NCBI RefSeq assembly: GCF_900324485.2
Contig: NC_046638.1
Location: 1,328,673 to 1,392,672 of the forward strand
Direction: 5' to 3'
Source of the DNA: Mastacembelus armatus
Taxonomy: Eukaryota > Chordata > Actinopteri > Synbranchiformes > Mastacembelidae
DNA: 64,000 nucleotides
Part shown: positions 12,241-25,368 of the stretch, piece by piece
How the letters are laid out: the number at the start of each line of letters is the position of its first letter
How positions within the stretch are numbered: the first letter of the stretch is position 1
The notes under the pieces: model-generated
Databases searched by the model: none
Told to the model about the DNA's origin: nothing
Seen by the model: only the letters and a program-made list of their open reading frames with translations
Translations under genes and position numbers: made by a program

Positions 12241-12606
12241 GGCAGCACATTGGATAAGTGGTTAGCACTGTTGCCTCACAGCAAGAAGGTTCCTGGTTTG
12301 AAACCCATCAGGGGCCTTTCTGTGTGGAGTCTGCATGTTCTCCCTGTGCTTGTGTGGGTTTTCTCCAGGTACTCTGGTTTCCTCCCACAGTCCAAAAACA
12401 TGTATGTCAGGTTGATTGGTGACTCTAAATTGCCCATAGGAGTGAGTGTGAGTGTGTGAGGTTGTTTTTCTCTATGTGGCCCTGTGATGGACTGGTGACC
12501 TGTCCAGGGTGGACCCGTGCTTTTCACCCAAAGAGAGCTGGGATAGGCTCCAGCAGATCCCTGGGACCCTGGTTAGGACTAAGTGGGTATAGATGATGGG
12601 TGGATT
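12241..12606 (+). mobile_element. tRNA-like SINE, fuller copy
   Basis: The head contains AAGTGGTTAGCACTGTTGCC (A-box region) and GGTTTGAAACCC (B-box region). A conserved body and a tail ending in GATGGGTGGATT follow. It is the partner of the deleted copy at 791-1105, so the SINE predates the tandem duplication. Confidence 0.65.
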
Positions 12607-12827
12607 GTTAAGGCCTTTTCTTTCTAAAACCAGGGGATGTCTGAATTTTAGGGACGTGTCTAAATTGACAGATCAGTGCAGGTGAAATGAAAGACTCTGA
12701 CCAGACAATGTGCGATTGTTTAGAGTAACTTGGTGAGTCATTGAGAGTTTAAAGGCCCTGGTCAACATCCACACACTGATTAGATTAACAGTAAAGTGTA
12801 AAGTGAGAAGAGCAAAATAAAGTTACT

Positions 12828-14640
12828 GCGCTAATGGCTGCAGACAGGAAGAGAAGCAAGAGAAGAAGAGAAACGCATTCATCATCTCCGAGCACGATGT
12901 GAGGAGAGCCGTCAGGAGGGTGAACACCAGGAAAGCAGCAGGACCAGACGGCATCACAGGCCGAGTTCTCAGAGCCTGTGCAGACCAGCTAGCACCTGTG
13001 TTCACAGAAATATTCAACCTCTCCTTATCCCAGTCAGTAATCCCCACATGCTTCAAAGAATCCATCATTGTTCCTGTCCCAAAGAAACCACATCCTGTAA
13101 GCCTCAGTGATTATTGTCCAGTAGCCCTTACCTCAGTAGTGATGAAGTGCTTTGAGCGGCTGGTCAGAGACTTCATCATTTCATCACTACTCGACACACT
13201 GGACCCATTACAGTTTGCCTACCGCACAAACAGGTCAACTCATCTCCTTCACACATCGCTCACACACATGGACACTAGAAAGGGGAATTATGTTAAAATG
13301 TTGTTTGTCGACTACAGTTCAGCATTTAATACTATAATTCCCTCCATACTCATCATCAAGCTGGAGCACCTGGGACTCAGCCTGTCTCTGTGTCAGTGGA
13401 TCTCCAATTTCCTAACTGGCAGACCACAGGCAGTACGGATGGGCAAACATGTCTCAGCATCCCTCGCCCTCAGCACCGGAGCCCCCCAGGGCTGTGTTCT
13501 GAGTCCCCTGCTAAACTCACTCTACACGTGTGACTGTGTGGCCACTACCAGCTCCACAACGATCATAAAGTTTGCTGACGTGTTGTGGCGGGCCTGATCT
13601 CTGACGATGAGACGGCCGACCTGGACGAGGTTAGACGTCTGGAAAACTGGTGCCAGAGGAACAACCTCCTCCTCAACATCAGCAAGACAAAGGAGCTGAT
13701 AGTGGATTTTCGTACAAAGCAGGAGAGAAACTACTGGACTCCATTCATCAACGAGAGCCCAGCAGAGAGAGTGGACCACCTCAGGTGCCTGAGAGACTTT
13801 AGATTGCCCTCCAAGGTGCTCAGGAACTTTTACTCCTGCACCATAGATAGCATCCTGACGGGAAACATCACGACCTGGTTCGGGACCAGCACCAAGCAGG
13901 ACAGACGAGCTCTACAGAGGGTGGTGCGATCAGCTGAGCACATCATCCGCACAGAGCTCCCTGACCTGCACTCAATCTACAGCAAGCGGTGCTGGACCAA
14001 GGCCAAGAAGATCATGAAAGACCTCAGCCATCCCAACAATGGACTGTTCTCTCTGTTGCGGTCAGGGAAGCGCTTCCGCTGTCTGAAGACCAACACAGAG
14101 AGACTGAGGAGAAGCTTCTTCCCGCAGGCTATTCGGTCTCTGAACGAGAACACCACTTAGACCTACCTGCTCTCTCGTACAACACTCTCCCCACTCACAC
14201 ACCACAACACCTGCCCATTTGCACATGAGACTGGACATTGCACATTACACTTTTGCACACTCAAGCACATAATACTGGACTCATTGTACATTTGCACACT
14301 ACAACATGGGAGCACTGGACATTGTACCCATCATTCCCATTCCTTCCAATACTGTACATACTGTACACTGTAAATTGTTTTTTTATCCACGTTGCAAATC
14401 TGTATATTTTTATCTTATCTTATTATATATTTGCAAAGTTATAATTGCACTTGCAAATTCATTGTTTATTTTATCTTATATATTTGGCACATTTGTTATT
14501 TTTTTCTTTCTTATGCTTTTTCTTGTGCTCTTATTTCTTTATGTGTACATTAACTGAGGTCACGGGCAGTTGTGCAAGCATTTCACTGCATATCATACTG
14601 TGTATGAGTGTATGTGACAAATAAAAATTTGAATTTGAAT
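12828..14640 (+). mobile_element. CR1/L2-group LINE, 5'-truncated
   Basis: This is a non-LTR retrotransposon fragment. Frame 1 (about 12870-13597) starts in the link to the reverse transcriptase domain: [20 protein letters not shown], then [13 protein letters not shown] (motif A) and [14 protein letters not shown] (motif B). The FADD box reads FADV, and a frame change follows. Frame 2 (13600-14160) resumes at GLISDDE and runs through NLLLNISKTKELIVDF to the C-terminus. About 40 residues seem missing before LRDFRLPSK. The 3' tail ends in a TTTGAAT repeat. Unit 1 has the exact empty site at 1321-1323. No long target duplication is visible. It cannot move on its own. The exact clade (Rex1 or L2 kin) is uncertain. 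Confidence 0.9.
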
Positions 14641-16933
14641 TCACCATCTGAAGAACTTTATGCTGCTGCTGCTTCGTTTGCAATAACCAACATTGTGAGG
14701 GAGCAGCAGGGTGAAGAACATATTTGGTAAAACTATTCTACAGGTATGGAAGGAAAACCATGAAGTGGAGAGAAGAGAGAGGATTTCTGCTGACACTTAT
14801 CTAAAGATCAGCATCGAGAAGACATTTCTAATTAACTGCTCATGTTTAAGTTTAGTGCCTGAATCACCTCTGACCCTTCACAGCCACATTTCCAAACATC
14901 TTCCGGAAAAAAAAAACTGCATCATCACTGCATTTCCTTATTCCAAAAACAAATTTAATGGCACAGGTTTTTCCAACCCCATGAAAAAGGGCAGATGAAC
15001 CAGGGCAAAGAGAAGCTCAGGCATAAGGTCTGTCTTTTTGTAACTGAATCTGGTCACAGATTGTACATGATTGTCTGCATGACACTATTTTGCTTGGTCA
15101 CTTCCTTCAGCTTCTTATCTTGTGTCTCTTCGTGTCTTTGCCTACTCACCTGCTGTGTAACGTGGACAGGAAGTGCTTCATGTGCAGAGACGTGTCAGAA
15201 ACTGGCTGCAGAAGAAAGTTTAAAAATGAACTTAATTCTTAACGCACAACATAATATATTGGTCATGTTCTAAATGGTTCTACAGATTCAAAAGAAGAAA
15301 CTTGGAATGACTGACCTTAAGGGACTGTCCCTTCAGTTTGAGCCGGATTCTGACGCAGCAACTGAAAACACAACAGAAGCAAAAATCACGTTCTCTTTGT
15401 ATAAAGGTAGATTTACTGAAAACAGTGAGAATAAGAAGCTGACACCACTCACCTCCTGTGTCCGACTCTGAGCCATTAGAAAATAATCAGGCGCCACCAA
15501 CTCAGTAATAATCAGATATTTATAGGACAAAATGTCAGATTAAAGCGTCCAAAAACAGAAACCATTTATCCCCCCACTCCCCTTTAAAAAAACAAAGAAA
15601 AACAAATAAATAAATAAATAATTTTTACTAGAATAAAAACAACAAAACCAGAAAAACAAGATTTTGTGTGAAATACCTCCTGAAAGTAAAACCACGTGTG
15701 TTGGTGGTTCTTTGTTCTGGATTTTTTTAGGATCTTTGTCCACAAATCTGACTTTTAATGCTTAACTGAGAAGAAAGTGTTCTGAGACATGATCCAAACG
15801 TGGCCTGAGCAGCTGCCAAAGAGCGTTGGACTCACTGAACAGGCATGAAGTCCTGTACTGACCCCGTGTGGTCGGCAGGGACCCTCTGTTCTCTGAGGTC
15901 CCTGATCTGCACCAACACAGCAGGGTTTATATTTAGACTCAATTTAGCACAAGATGTAACTTCTGCTCATGGTTTACTAAAATAATTGAGTTAGATTCTG
16001 GCAAAGGTTCCGTACCAGGTTTCAAACCAGGAACCCTCTTGCTGTGAGGCAACAGTGCCAACCACTAAACCACCACGCTGCCCTCTTTCAAGACATATTT
16101 GGGTAAATATAAGTTAATTTCTAGTGTTGATGGATATTGTGTCTTGTCCCTCACTGACATAACACAGCACTACAAAGAGGACAACACAACTTCATTAATG
16201 CTGGACGCCCTCAAACACAACTCAGGTCTTACAAGCTTCAGCAACACTAAGGGGGTTTTTTTCTGCTTAACGTGAATTTTAATTCAATAGTGTATGAGAA
16301 AGGCCATCAGTGATATTTTGAGCACTATCAAAGAAGTTTTTATCTCAAAGAAACATTTTCTCACAATAACAGGATCGTTCATCTCATAACGAGAAAATAT
16401 TATTTTAAGATGACAAGATAAAAATAACCTGTTATCTAGAGAAATCTATTTTCTCAAGATAACGAGACAAATGATCCCGTCAGCACGAGAAAAAAAAGCT
16501 TTTTTTTTATCTTTCACGTCATTTGGGTTAATTTAAAAAGACTTTTTCCCCCAGTGGAGCTTTTGTTTTGATGTTTACCACAGAAAAACAGGCTAAATGT
16601 TTTCTTGGTTCGCTGAAGCTGTGTCATGCCTCTGCAGTGTTGTGCGTCACTGAGCCAGACAGAATATCTCAGGACAGCAGGTGTAGAAACCAAACATTTA
16701 TTACAAAAACACTAAGAGCAGGAAGTCGTTAAAGTGAACATCAGCACAGTCACGTTACAAAAAAAAAGTCTTATGTTTGAGCGAGAGATGAGACTAAACG
16801 ATAATCTGAACTACTCAATATACAAATGTACAGTGAGAACAAGCTGAAAGTGACAGATTTAATGAGACAAGATATTTCAATTCCATAGAAACGCTAACAG
16901 CCCAGAGAAACTACAAGAGCAGAGATAAACTGT
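14641..16933. other. Gene-free stretch downstream of troponin gene B2
   Basis: No coding region is supported. It contains a SINE head on the minus strand (about 16000-16088). A unit-2-specific segment at 16284-16755 includes repeated CTCGTTATCT-like palindromic strings, suggestive of a MITE. B2's 3' untranslated region occupies the right end. Confidence 0.55.
16697..16702 (-). terminator. PolyA signal of troponin gene B2
   Basis: AATAAA on the minus strand, about 232 bases after the B2 stop. It lies in the unit-2-specific segment, so gene B lacks it. Confidence 0.5.
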
Positions 16934-19502
16934 TTAGGAGGTCTCGAACATCTTCTTCCTGTCAGCCTTTTCCTCAATGTTCTTACGCCAGTCGCCAACG
17001 GCCTCTGCAGGCTGCAGGACACAAACAGTCACAGTCAGCAGGTGTCAGCAGCTCTAACTGGTTAAAGCCGCTTCCTGTCCCACCGTGCACCTGTACACTC
17101 ACCTCCTCCTTCACCTCCTTCTTCACCTGCTTCAGGTTGTTCCTCAGTTCCAGGTTGACTGTGTGTTTGGAGCCCAGCAGAGCTTTGAGCATGGAGTCAG
17201 CGGTCATACGCACCTTCCTCAGAGCAGGTTTCTTCAGCCCGGCAAGGTCGATCACCTTCATTTTCAGGTCATCAATCTAAGAGCAACCAAGTAGTTTAAA
17301 GGTGAACTCAAACCAAAAGCAGCACGGTGGTTTGGTTTACAGCCAACATGTGATGCTTTCATGACTGTTGGCTGGATCACAGCAGCTACTTCTACTGGTA
17401 TTTTGGAGAGTTTGATATTTATCAGCTTTGGACTCTTCCATTTTAAGAAACTAATATGAAAGATTTGGCGGCATCTAGTGTTGAGATTGCAGAATGCAAC
17501 CTTCTGAGCACCCTTCCCACCCCACCAAGTTCAGGAACCTTTAAATTTATTACATCCATCTATGAAATGATGAAAAATGAAATTAAAGTTAGAAATTAAC
17601 TAAAGGGATGCAGCCTTTAGGTAAAACAATGGATGTTAACTCCTTTGACACATTTTGTTAAAGTTGCTTACAAAGGAAAAGAAATAAATACATCCCTACA
17701 GCATTAATCTTTATTATTCTTCAAATCTTAAAGTTTTTCATGTGACATGATTCATTTTAAGTTTATGAAATAAAGAACAACTATATTGTTTTTTTTTTAA
17801 CAGCTAAATACCACTAGCTAGTTTTGACACAACCACACCCTCAACAGGCTGAACACACAGATTACAGTCTTTTTTACAAATTTAAGGTTTTTGTTGTTTT
17901 TTTACCTCGCTGCTGTTTGATGTTGAAACTTAAAAACCACGTGACATGTTCACTAAATGACAACAGTGAACTGAATTCAGTAAATGTAGAGACTTTTGCT
18001 GTCACATATGGTGTGAACAGAAACCCCCTTTGTTTTCTGTGCCTCAGAAACAGTTCAGGACGTGTCCACGTAGCGAAGAGGCTAACAAGGCCATGCAGAC
18101 AACAGCCGAGCAGCTGTGGAGCAGGAGGAGGTGTACCTCTTTGTCAGCCTTGCCCACTTTGCCCGCCAGGTCGTACCTCTCTTCGTCTACTTTGTCGATG
18201 AGGGCGTGCAGCTTTTTGCAGGTTTCCTAAATGAAAAGAAAGATGACCAACTGAAAACAGCCCTTCACTGATGGGTGTTGTACTTCAAATAAGTGATAAT
18301 AGTAAAGACATCTGACATAATATGTTGTATTTGACAGTCAAGTAAAGAAAGACATCATCTGCATAAAATCAGATAAAACAAATGAAAGAACTGTATCCTC
18401 AATGATTCCTACAGTCAGCTTTGTTTTAAGGTAAAAGTCGATTCCTGTGCAGTTTAGATGTATGAAACAATAGATAACTAAAAACTGAAGCCATGGCGTG
18501 GCTCACCATGAGGGTGGCTTGGTCTCCGCCCAGGTTGGGTCCAGCGCACTGTTCAGCCAGGTAGGCCTCCTTGGCAGCTGCTACGTCCTTTTTCTCCTGT
18601 TGAATCCAGCCTGCCGCGATCTGCAGAATCACACTCTGCAACACAGAAGAAAAAGGCTGAAGCACCTGAGATAATGTTCATTTTAACATTTCATTCAGCA
18701 GGTTTCTGGTCCCATTAAGCTTCTTCTCTAAATGTGGACATTAATTTGATTTCACACAATCCAATGCAATTACACATTTTGACGCTAAAAAGAAGCTTTC
18801 GGTCTCAGCTGTCAGGTCTCGTTACTGAGGGACCTCCACAGTAACACCAGTATACGTTTGCAGCAACAATACTGACACACTGGGGCCAAATCGTTTCAGG
18901 ATCAGTTTCCTGAGTCCAGGTGGGTCTGAGCTCTACGTCATACCTTCAGATGATGCCTGCGGCTCGAAGTCATCTTTTTTCTGTGAAGAGCACAAACATC
19001 ACTGTTAGTGTCCAGTCGACTCATCCAGCTGCTCTAAAACTGACAGGTGGAAAATGACTCTGGATCAGTTTAGGAAGAGTTTGTTAATATTGGTGCTTTT
19101 TTTCATACTCTGAAAAACTCCTTTTTCCTCAGGCACTCCATCATTTATCATTTTTTCCTCACTTCTTTATTTTTTTCCTATTCTCCCAAATTTTCCTTTT
19201 TATTTCTTTCCTTTTCTTTCTTACTCTCTTCTATCTAACTTCTTTCCCCATTTCTTTCTTCCTTTCTTCTTCTGCACACGATTCAACACCTTGTCCTGTC
19301 TCTTTTCTTTCATCCTTATTCTTTCCTCACATTTCCTTCTATCCTCCTTTCCTGAGCCTTCCACTCCTCCTTCCTTTATACTTGTAACTTTATCGCTGTG
19401 GCACAAATGTATTTTCTCAACAGTTCATTTTCATATTTAATCACCATTTTTAAACTAAATATCAATAAACCAATAAACAAGAGTCAACACTTACTCAGAC
19501 AT
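16934..19502 (-). CDS. tnni2-like: Troponin I, fast skeletal type (paralogue B2), 171 aa
   Basis: This is the tandem copy of gene B. Coding exons on the minus strand are 19495-19502, 18944-18980, 18507-18635, 18137-18226, 17103-17276 and 16934-17011. The total is 516 bp, in frame, with GT-AG joints. The protein differs from B at 10 residues. In the first helix exon: WIQQ for WIEQ, AEQCAGP for AEHCPPP, GGDQ for GGNQ. In the actin-binding exon: TADSM for TADAM, and LELRNNLKQ for LDLRANLKQ. In the last exon: IEEK for IEDK, and FETS for FEAS. By eye there are 12 replacement against 2 silent base changes, while the introns are almost unchanged. LDLRANLKQ is conserved in vertebrate troponin I, so the change there is unusual. 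The gene looks intact. Confidence 0.95.
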
Positions 19503-20534
19503 GTTGGTGGTTTCTTGTCTTCACAGCCTGAGAAGAGATGATCAGAACTTTAGAAAAACTGATGGAGACACTGAGAATCATCTCCTCTGCGTTTAAATAT
19601 CTGACAGAAACGTGATCTATTTGAACAGTTGATGAGCGGCCGAGTGGTGACAGAACTAAGTTTGGAGTTGGGGTCAAGTGTCGGCCCATGATGGCTTCTT
19701 TACAAGGGTTCAAAACTAAATATCCTCTGGGACACTTCAATTCCTTTCGTGGGGCAGAATGTGCTGCAGCAGCACTTTGGCCACTAACAGCAGCCACTGC
19801 ACAAACACTGCAAAAACAAACCTGCCACAACAAGTCAGCCACACTCAGAGTCATGTTTCTGGAGTTGTTTTAGCTAAAAATACTGTCTGAACCTCCAAAC
19901 ACTCAACAACTCAGCACGCAGGAAGGAAAAGGCTCAAGAAGTGACTGAAGTAACAGAATCAGGCAGAAATACAAATGCTTTAAAACATCCATTTATTAAT
20001 TTTGGTTTAATGATTAATTGAATTGTGTTCTGGGCCAAAACTCCAGAAATTTCCTCAATCAGATCCTTTAACATGCACAATATAAGAAAATGTCAAAGCC
20101 AGAAAGCTCCAGTCCAAATGTAGATTAAATTAGTCAAATGCCATAAAAATAATATTTGATATAGCAAATGATTGTAAAGTCCTAAAACCAGAGTGCATCT
20201 CCACACAAAAACAAAAACCCAGACCAGAGCGACGTGAATCCAGATTGAGAAATCAAATTTCAGACCTTAACACTTTCCTCCAACATTAAACAGCTCAATG
20301 GCTCAAGAAGCTAAAAAGCCAAAGCAGATCAACCTTTAAACCAATAAAATCCTCGTGCATCCTCTGACATCACATAACCAGCTCGTCTCTTATTAACAAA
20401 GCCCTCAGGTCAGGACTCTTATCTCAGGTGAACAAAAACAACAATTTGACACAGCGGCCGTGTCGTATCGATTTACCAGCTCTCCTCAGGCATGCAGAGA
20501 GCTGGGGAGGAGGAAGAGGAGAAACTGGTCTCAC

Positions 20535-20683
20535 CTACGACGAACCAGAAAGTCAAGGAGCAGGGCAGCAATGACCAGTGGCAGTGGGAAGAAATCATCC
20601 ACAGGGTGTATATATACGAGGGATCAGATATGGATATGGAGCTCCTGTTTATGGAAATACAGGATCCTCAGACCAATCGGCCA
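20535..20683 (-). promoter_or_regulatory. Promoter and noncoding exon 1 of troponin gene B2
   Basis: Copy of the gene B promoter: inverted CCAAT (20673-20677), CCATAAA (20648-20654), TATATATA (20609-20616) and exon end at 20535 before GTGAGACC. All motifs are unchanged from unit 1, so both genes should be transcribed in a similar way. Confidence 0.68.
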
Positions 20684-22271
20684 ACAAGCTCCTGAAATAT
20701 CATCATCCGCTGCCAACTTCTCCCTGTAAATCAGGCATCGTTAAGGAGGAGCCTGGTATCATTTTCGGAGTCTGCTGGAGGCCACTGGAGCGCTATAAAA
20801 GGGAGGAAAAGGATGATGATGATTCATATTCATTATAAAACCATCAGCCTGCAAACATTTAACCACACAAAGACAGAGCTGGTGAAAGCAGCGGGTCAGC
20901 AGAGTCATTTCTGAGATATTGGGGAGTTGTTTTTGGCTGAAGGTGCTGGAGTTTAAATGATCATTAACTGCAAATAAAGGGATTGTTTCCAGCCTGGATT
21001 CACAGAAACAAGGATTTGATGGGTTTTCTCTGCCCCCTCTGCATAAAAACAAATCCAGGACCCAGACCTGTTTCAGAACCATAAAATCATCCATCTGGTT
21101 TTGAAAAGGTCCAGTTCAGTTTAATAGACTGCATCACCATCTCATGATTGTGTAAAGTTAACACAAGTCAACCTCCAGGTGTCTTCAGGTCGCACAATCT
21201 GTTGCATCACAAACACAAACATCTCGTCACCGTTTGACACAGAGTTGGGATGAAAAGGACACATCCTTTAAATCCTGTCCACAGCTCAGACCCTAGAGTC
21301 TTCCTGAGCTGGTCAGATTCACCTTCAGATTTCAGCAAAGAGTTTTCCTTGTGTGATATATACACTGACATCTAGAGATAAAAACTCTTAGACCTTCTCA
21401 CAACATCAAGATTTGACCCAAAGATGAACAAAGGTCGTCCCTCGTTCTTGGAAGGTTGAACTATTACTGATCCAGACTTTATCGTTTCATAAGGAACAAA
21501 GACATGACTCTCAAATTGGATAGAAAAAAATGACACAAGTTCAATTTGACTGAGGACTTACACGTATCTGGACTTGGCAGATGGTCCACAAGAACCTTTG
21601 CAGTTTAGTATCATCCAACCATGAAAGGAAAGTCCCAGGAGTCGCAGGTGTCCACTCTGTCCTCCTCTCTGATCCATGTTCTCGTCAGTATCTCTACAGA
21701 ACCAGAAAAAACATTTAACACAGCAGAACAAAAGTCCAGCTTGTTTTCTCTTGATTATCAAAACCGAAGGTGAGATGAACCTCCACCGCTCTGCGTCTTT
21801 AGAAAACAGGCTCAAAAGAGAGAAACCACCACCTGCGTCTGATATCAGTCATTTTGCTCCAAATAAAGTGCTTAACAAGCTCACATTTCTGCCGTCTATA
21901 AATATCACATCATTTCATCATAACTGCTGATCCCAGCCGAGCGTCTGTCCTCAGAACGGCTTCCAGACCTTTCTCTGGCTGCAGAAGGCCCTCTCATATT
22001 AACACTTGTGCTATAAAAATATGGGGGCAGGATTGTGTGTAGGCAGGAAGTCAAATTTTCCATGTGGATAATGTTACATTATGACCTACTCATTAAAATG
22101 TTCTTACTTAGGTTCTTCAGATTTCTTCAGGGGAGCATTTACCTGAACAGGTGGTTTCCGGGGTACAGGTGTTCCACCTTTGCAGAAACACATTTCAGTG
22201 TCTAGAGAACATTTAGAGAAACTGTTTTCTTTGGAGAAATTCTCAATATGATAAAATAATTTTAGTGAACT
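20684..22271. other. Gene-free end of unit 2
   Basis: Nearly identical to 10227-11817. No coding region is supported. Confidence 0.6.
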
Positions 22272-23180
22272 CTGTCAGCATGAATAAGAGCCATCAAATG
22301 ATGATGATGGAACTAGGAAACAGAAAAGTTTGATCCTCCCTGCCTCCAGTTTCCACTGGATGTTACAACATCTGCATTTGGATTCAGGCTGCACATTTAT
22401 CTGCAGAACTATTAACCTATAAACCACTGAGCCTGGGACTGGAGCTGATCCCAGCTCACACTGGGGTAGAGGTTTGAGACTTGGCCTTGGACTCTGATTT
22501 AGATTTAAAGAGGCAGGATTTTCTTTGCATTTTCTGATTTCAACTACTCTTCTGACGTCTGGTTGAGCCAAAAGTGAATTTCCAGTATAAGACCAGTATA
22601 TAAACTGGTATAAAAAGGTGCAATTTGTGCAAAGCACTAGCATTAACTCCATGACTAGTTGTTTTCATTAGAAAGGAAGACGTAACCTCAGTTATATTCC
22701 TTTATTTGTTCTTTTTTGAGGATCCAGGGAGCTAAGATATTAAGGGTTGCGAATGCATGCATATCTGTTTATTAGCACACTGAGGAAAGGCCCGATCCAA
22801 ATCGCCTTTCACTCTTAATAAATAAGTCAGTTTATACAAAACTGAGCTGCAGATGGATCAGTATTAAAAAACCAGTGAGTCTGATCAGAAGATAAAAAGC
22901 ATCTACGTCCACAAACACTTGTTCTCCTTGTTAACTCTTCACCTCCAGAGGGTTTATGAGGACAGACTATAGGACTGGAGGCTGAGGAGGGAGGTGCTGA
23001 CAGCAGGGATGATGGCACCTGAGGCATGCTGGGGATGCCGCGGTGCAGGGAGGCATCAGGGTCGGGTTTGCGGCTCTGTGTTTTTCTACCAAGATGTCCG
23101 ACTTATAACTCGAGCCTTGGGAATGTGCTGAGATGCAGGTGGAGCGTGTGGCCTCCCCTCACTATGTGAAGGCGTTAATG

Positions 23181-23182
<2 letters not shown>

Positions 23183-23222
<40 letters not shown>
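23183..23222. repeat. (TG)n microsatellite
   Basis: About 20 perfect dinucleotide units. Confidence 0.97.
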
Positions 23223-23225
<3 letters not shown>

Positions 23226-25334
23226 CACACTCCTGTAGCAGCCTGTTTAGACAAACATGAATTTTCTTGGTTTATTCTACAATATGCTGGAATATTTAAT
23301 TTGTCAGGACTGAAATATCTGCGACTGGATGGATTATCATGAAATTTGTTCATTAGAGGATCAAACCTACTGATTCAGTGATTCTCTGACTTTCTGCCTG
23401 CACCATGAGGTGGTTTTTAAGTAAACATCAGATGCCACTAAACCTGGTCCAGACTTTCATGTCCTGCTCAGAAAACTTAAAATGATCAGTGATGTTTTCC
23501 ATCCAATGCTTCTCTTTAAACACTAAAATATTTGTGGCGACTGTCCACTTATTCCACAAACCCCAAACCAAGTCCTCCAACCTAAAAGACCACAGGTCAC
23601 TATGAAACAGCAGCCAGTGACCATGGGCCTGTGCAAAGAGGAAACGCTTGGCAAAGGTTAAAGGACGGGTTGGTTAGGTTGGCGAGGAATGTGAACCGTA
23701 AAGCTTCTGTAAAACCACTTTAAACAAACAGTCTGTTGGACATTTCCTAACCTTGTGTTTTGATTTTCCTCTGTGGTCTCTGTGCATTGTTGACTTTTAC
23801 TTTTTTTGTTCTGTCTCATATTTACGTATTTGACACTACGGTATTTGTACTGCTACTGCAGTAATGGATATGAGTACTTCCTCCACCACTGTAGGATGCT
23901 CTGCAAGTTAGAGCAGCATCTAGTGGCCATTTCAGGAACTGCAGCTGGAGACGCTGCTGCTTTGTGCTGTCTTTGACAGCAACAGTGTCTGTTCTCTTTG
24001 CTTCTTGGCTCATTCTCAATATTCATCATGACGCACAGAGTTTTAGAAGAACATGGGCTGTAGCACTGAGGGACATGATGTGTAGACTGGAGGAGAACAA
24101 GCCACCCAGCATGAGGGTGGTACCAACATCAACACGTGGGACTCACCTGAGTTTAGTCTTCACCAGGTCAGTCCAGGGCTGCAGTAGCACTGAAAGAACA
24201 GTATGAAATATATGTAGTATTATTAAAAACATCAACATGTTCTCCAGCTCCTGAGTTTTGATTCATGTCTCACCTGAACTCCAGTTCCCAGGTGCAGCAC
24301 TATGGTATCAATGTTTCTACCTCAAACTGGAAACATGGAAACTGTCCAGACTCTATCGGTGACCCCATCTCTGTTACTAAGTCTCCACTGAGCGTTTGTC
24401 ACATTTGACTATATTTAAAAGTGTCACCCAACACTAACGTAAAGCTTTAACACCACAGCTTGTTCTTTAACTAATAGGCACCGACGGGTGTCACACTGAT
24501 TAACAACATTCAGAGGGGATGACCTAATCAGGGAGACCAGCTGCAGCTGTGACTGAAAACTGCAGGGTGGACTGAGACTGCTCTTCCCTCCACAGCTGAA
24601 TAATGTCATGGACTTTATAGGGCAGCTGAGTCTCATCCAGGCCAGAGGCCTAGAGACACATTAAATAGGTCAAACACACAAAGAAAGTTTCTAAGGGGGA
24701 TTTAAAACTTTATTTGAGTGTGGGTTTTCTCCTCCCACAGTCCAAACTCATGTAGGTCAGGATTAGGGTCTGAACCCAGGTGGACCTGGGGTTGTTCAGT
24801 GTGGAGTCTGCATGTTGTCCCTCCTTCAGTCCAAACACATGCAGGTTAGGATGGTCGGTGACCTGTGACCCCTGATGGGATAGGCAGTATAGATAATTGA
24901 ACATATGGATTTAAAGCTTTATTTTGGAGAGTAGAAGGGGGACAGGAAAGACAGGGAGAGGTCCCAAAGATCCAGACTGGGACCGTTCTGGTTACATGAT
25001 CACTACCTTTCAGTGTGGAGCCAATGAAATGGTGGCTGTGCCTGGTGCAACCTAAAAACTCTTCCCTGCTACATGTTCTGAGCTCAGTAGTTAAGTCGGT
25101 GTAAACTCTCCTGTTTCTTCCAGTAGAAACTCATCTGTGCGGCTGCATCACTTCCTGTCAACATTAAGCTACAGATCCATCAGCGTCTCAGAGACTGATG
25201 GTTTTCACTGTTAACAGTCAGTTTATGAAGCTATTGCCAACACTGTAGTTAAACTGGTGGTAATGGACACTCAGCTGTTTATTACCTGGTAGCACTGGAG
25301 GCAGTTTTCATTCATGCTCAGGTGTTTGAGTGGG

Positions 25335-25368
25335 ACAGAGACAGAGACAGAGACAGAGACAGAGACAG
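25335..25368. repeat. (ACAGAG)n hexamer microsatellite
   Basis: Five perfect ACAGAG units plus a partial sixth. Confidence 0.97.

Larger units (their letters stand above)
11826..22271. repeat. Tandem segmental duplication, unit 2
   Basis: This is the second copy of the block at 375-11817. Relative to unit 1 it has a 1.8-kb LINE (12828-14640), a 41-bp segment (15030-15070) where unit 1 has 3.3 kb with gene A, and about 470 bp of extra sequence at 16284-16755. It carries troponin gene B2 and its promoter. Confidence 0.92.

Noticed and set aside
12145-12527. Frames on both strands at a SINE
   Set aside because: They translate the SINE body; similar frames occur at the other SINE copy.
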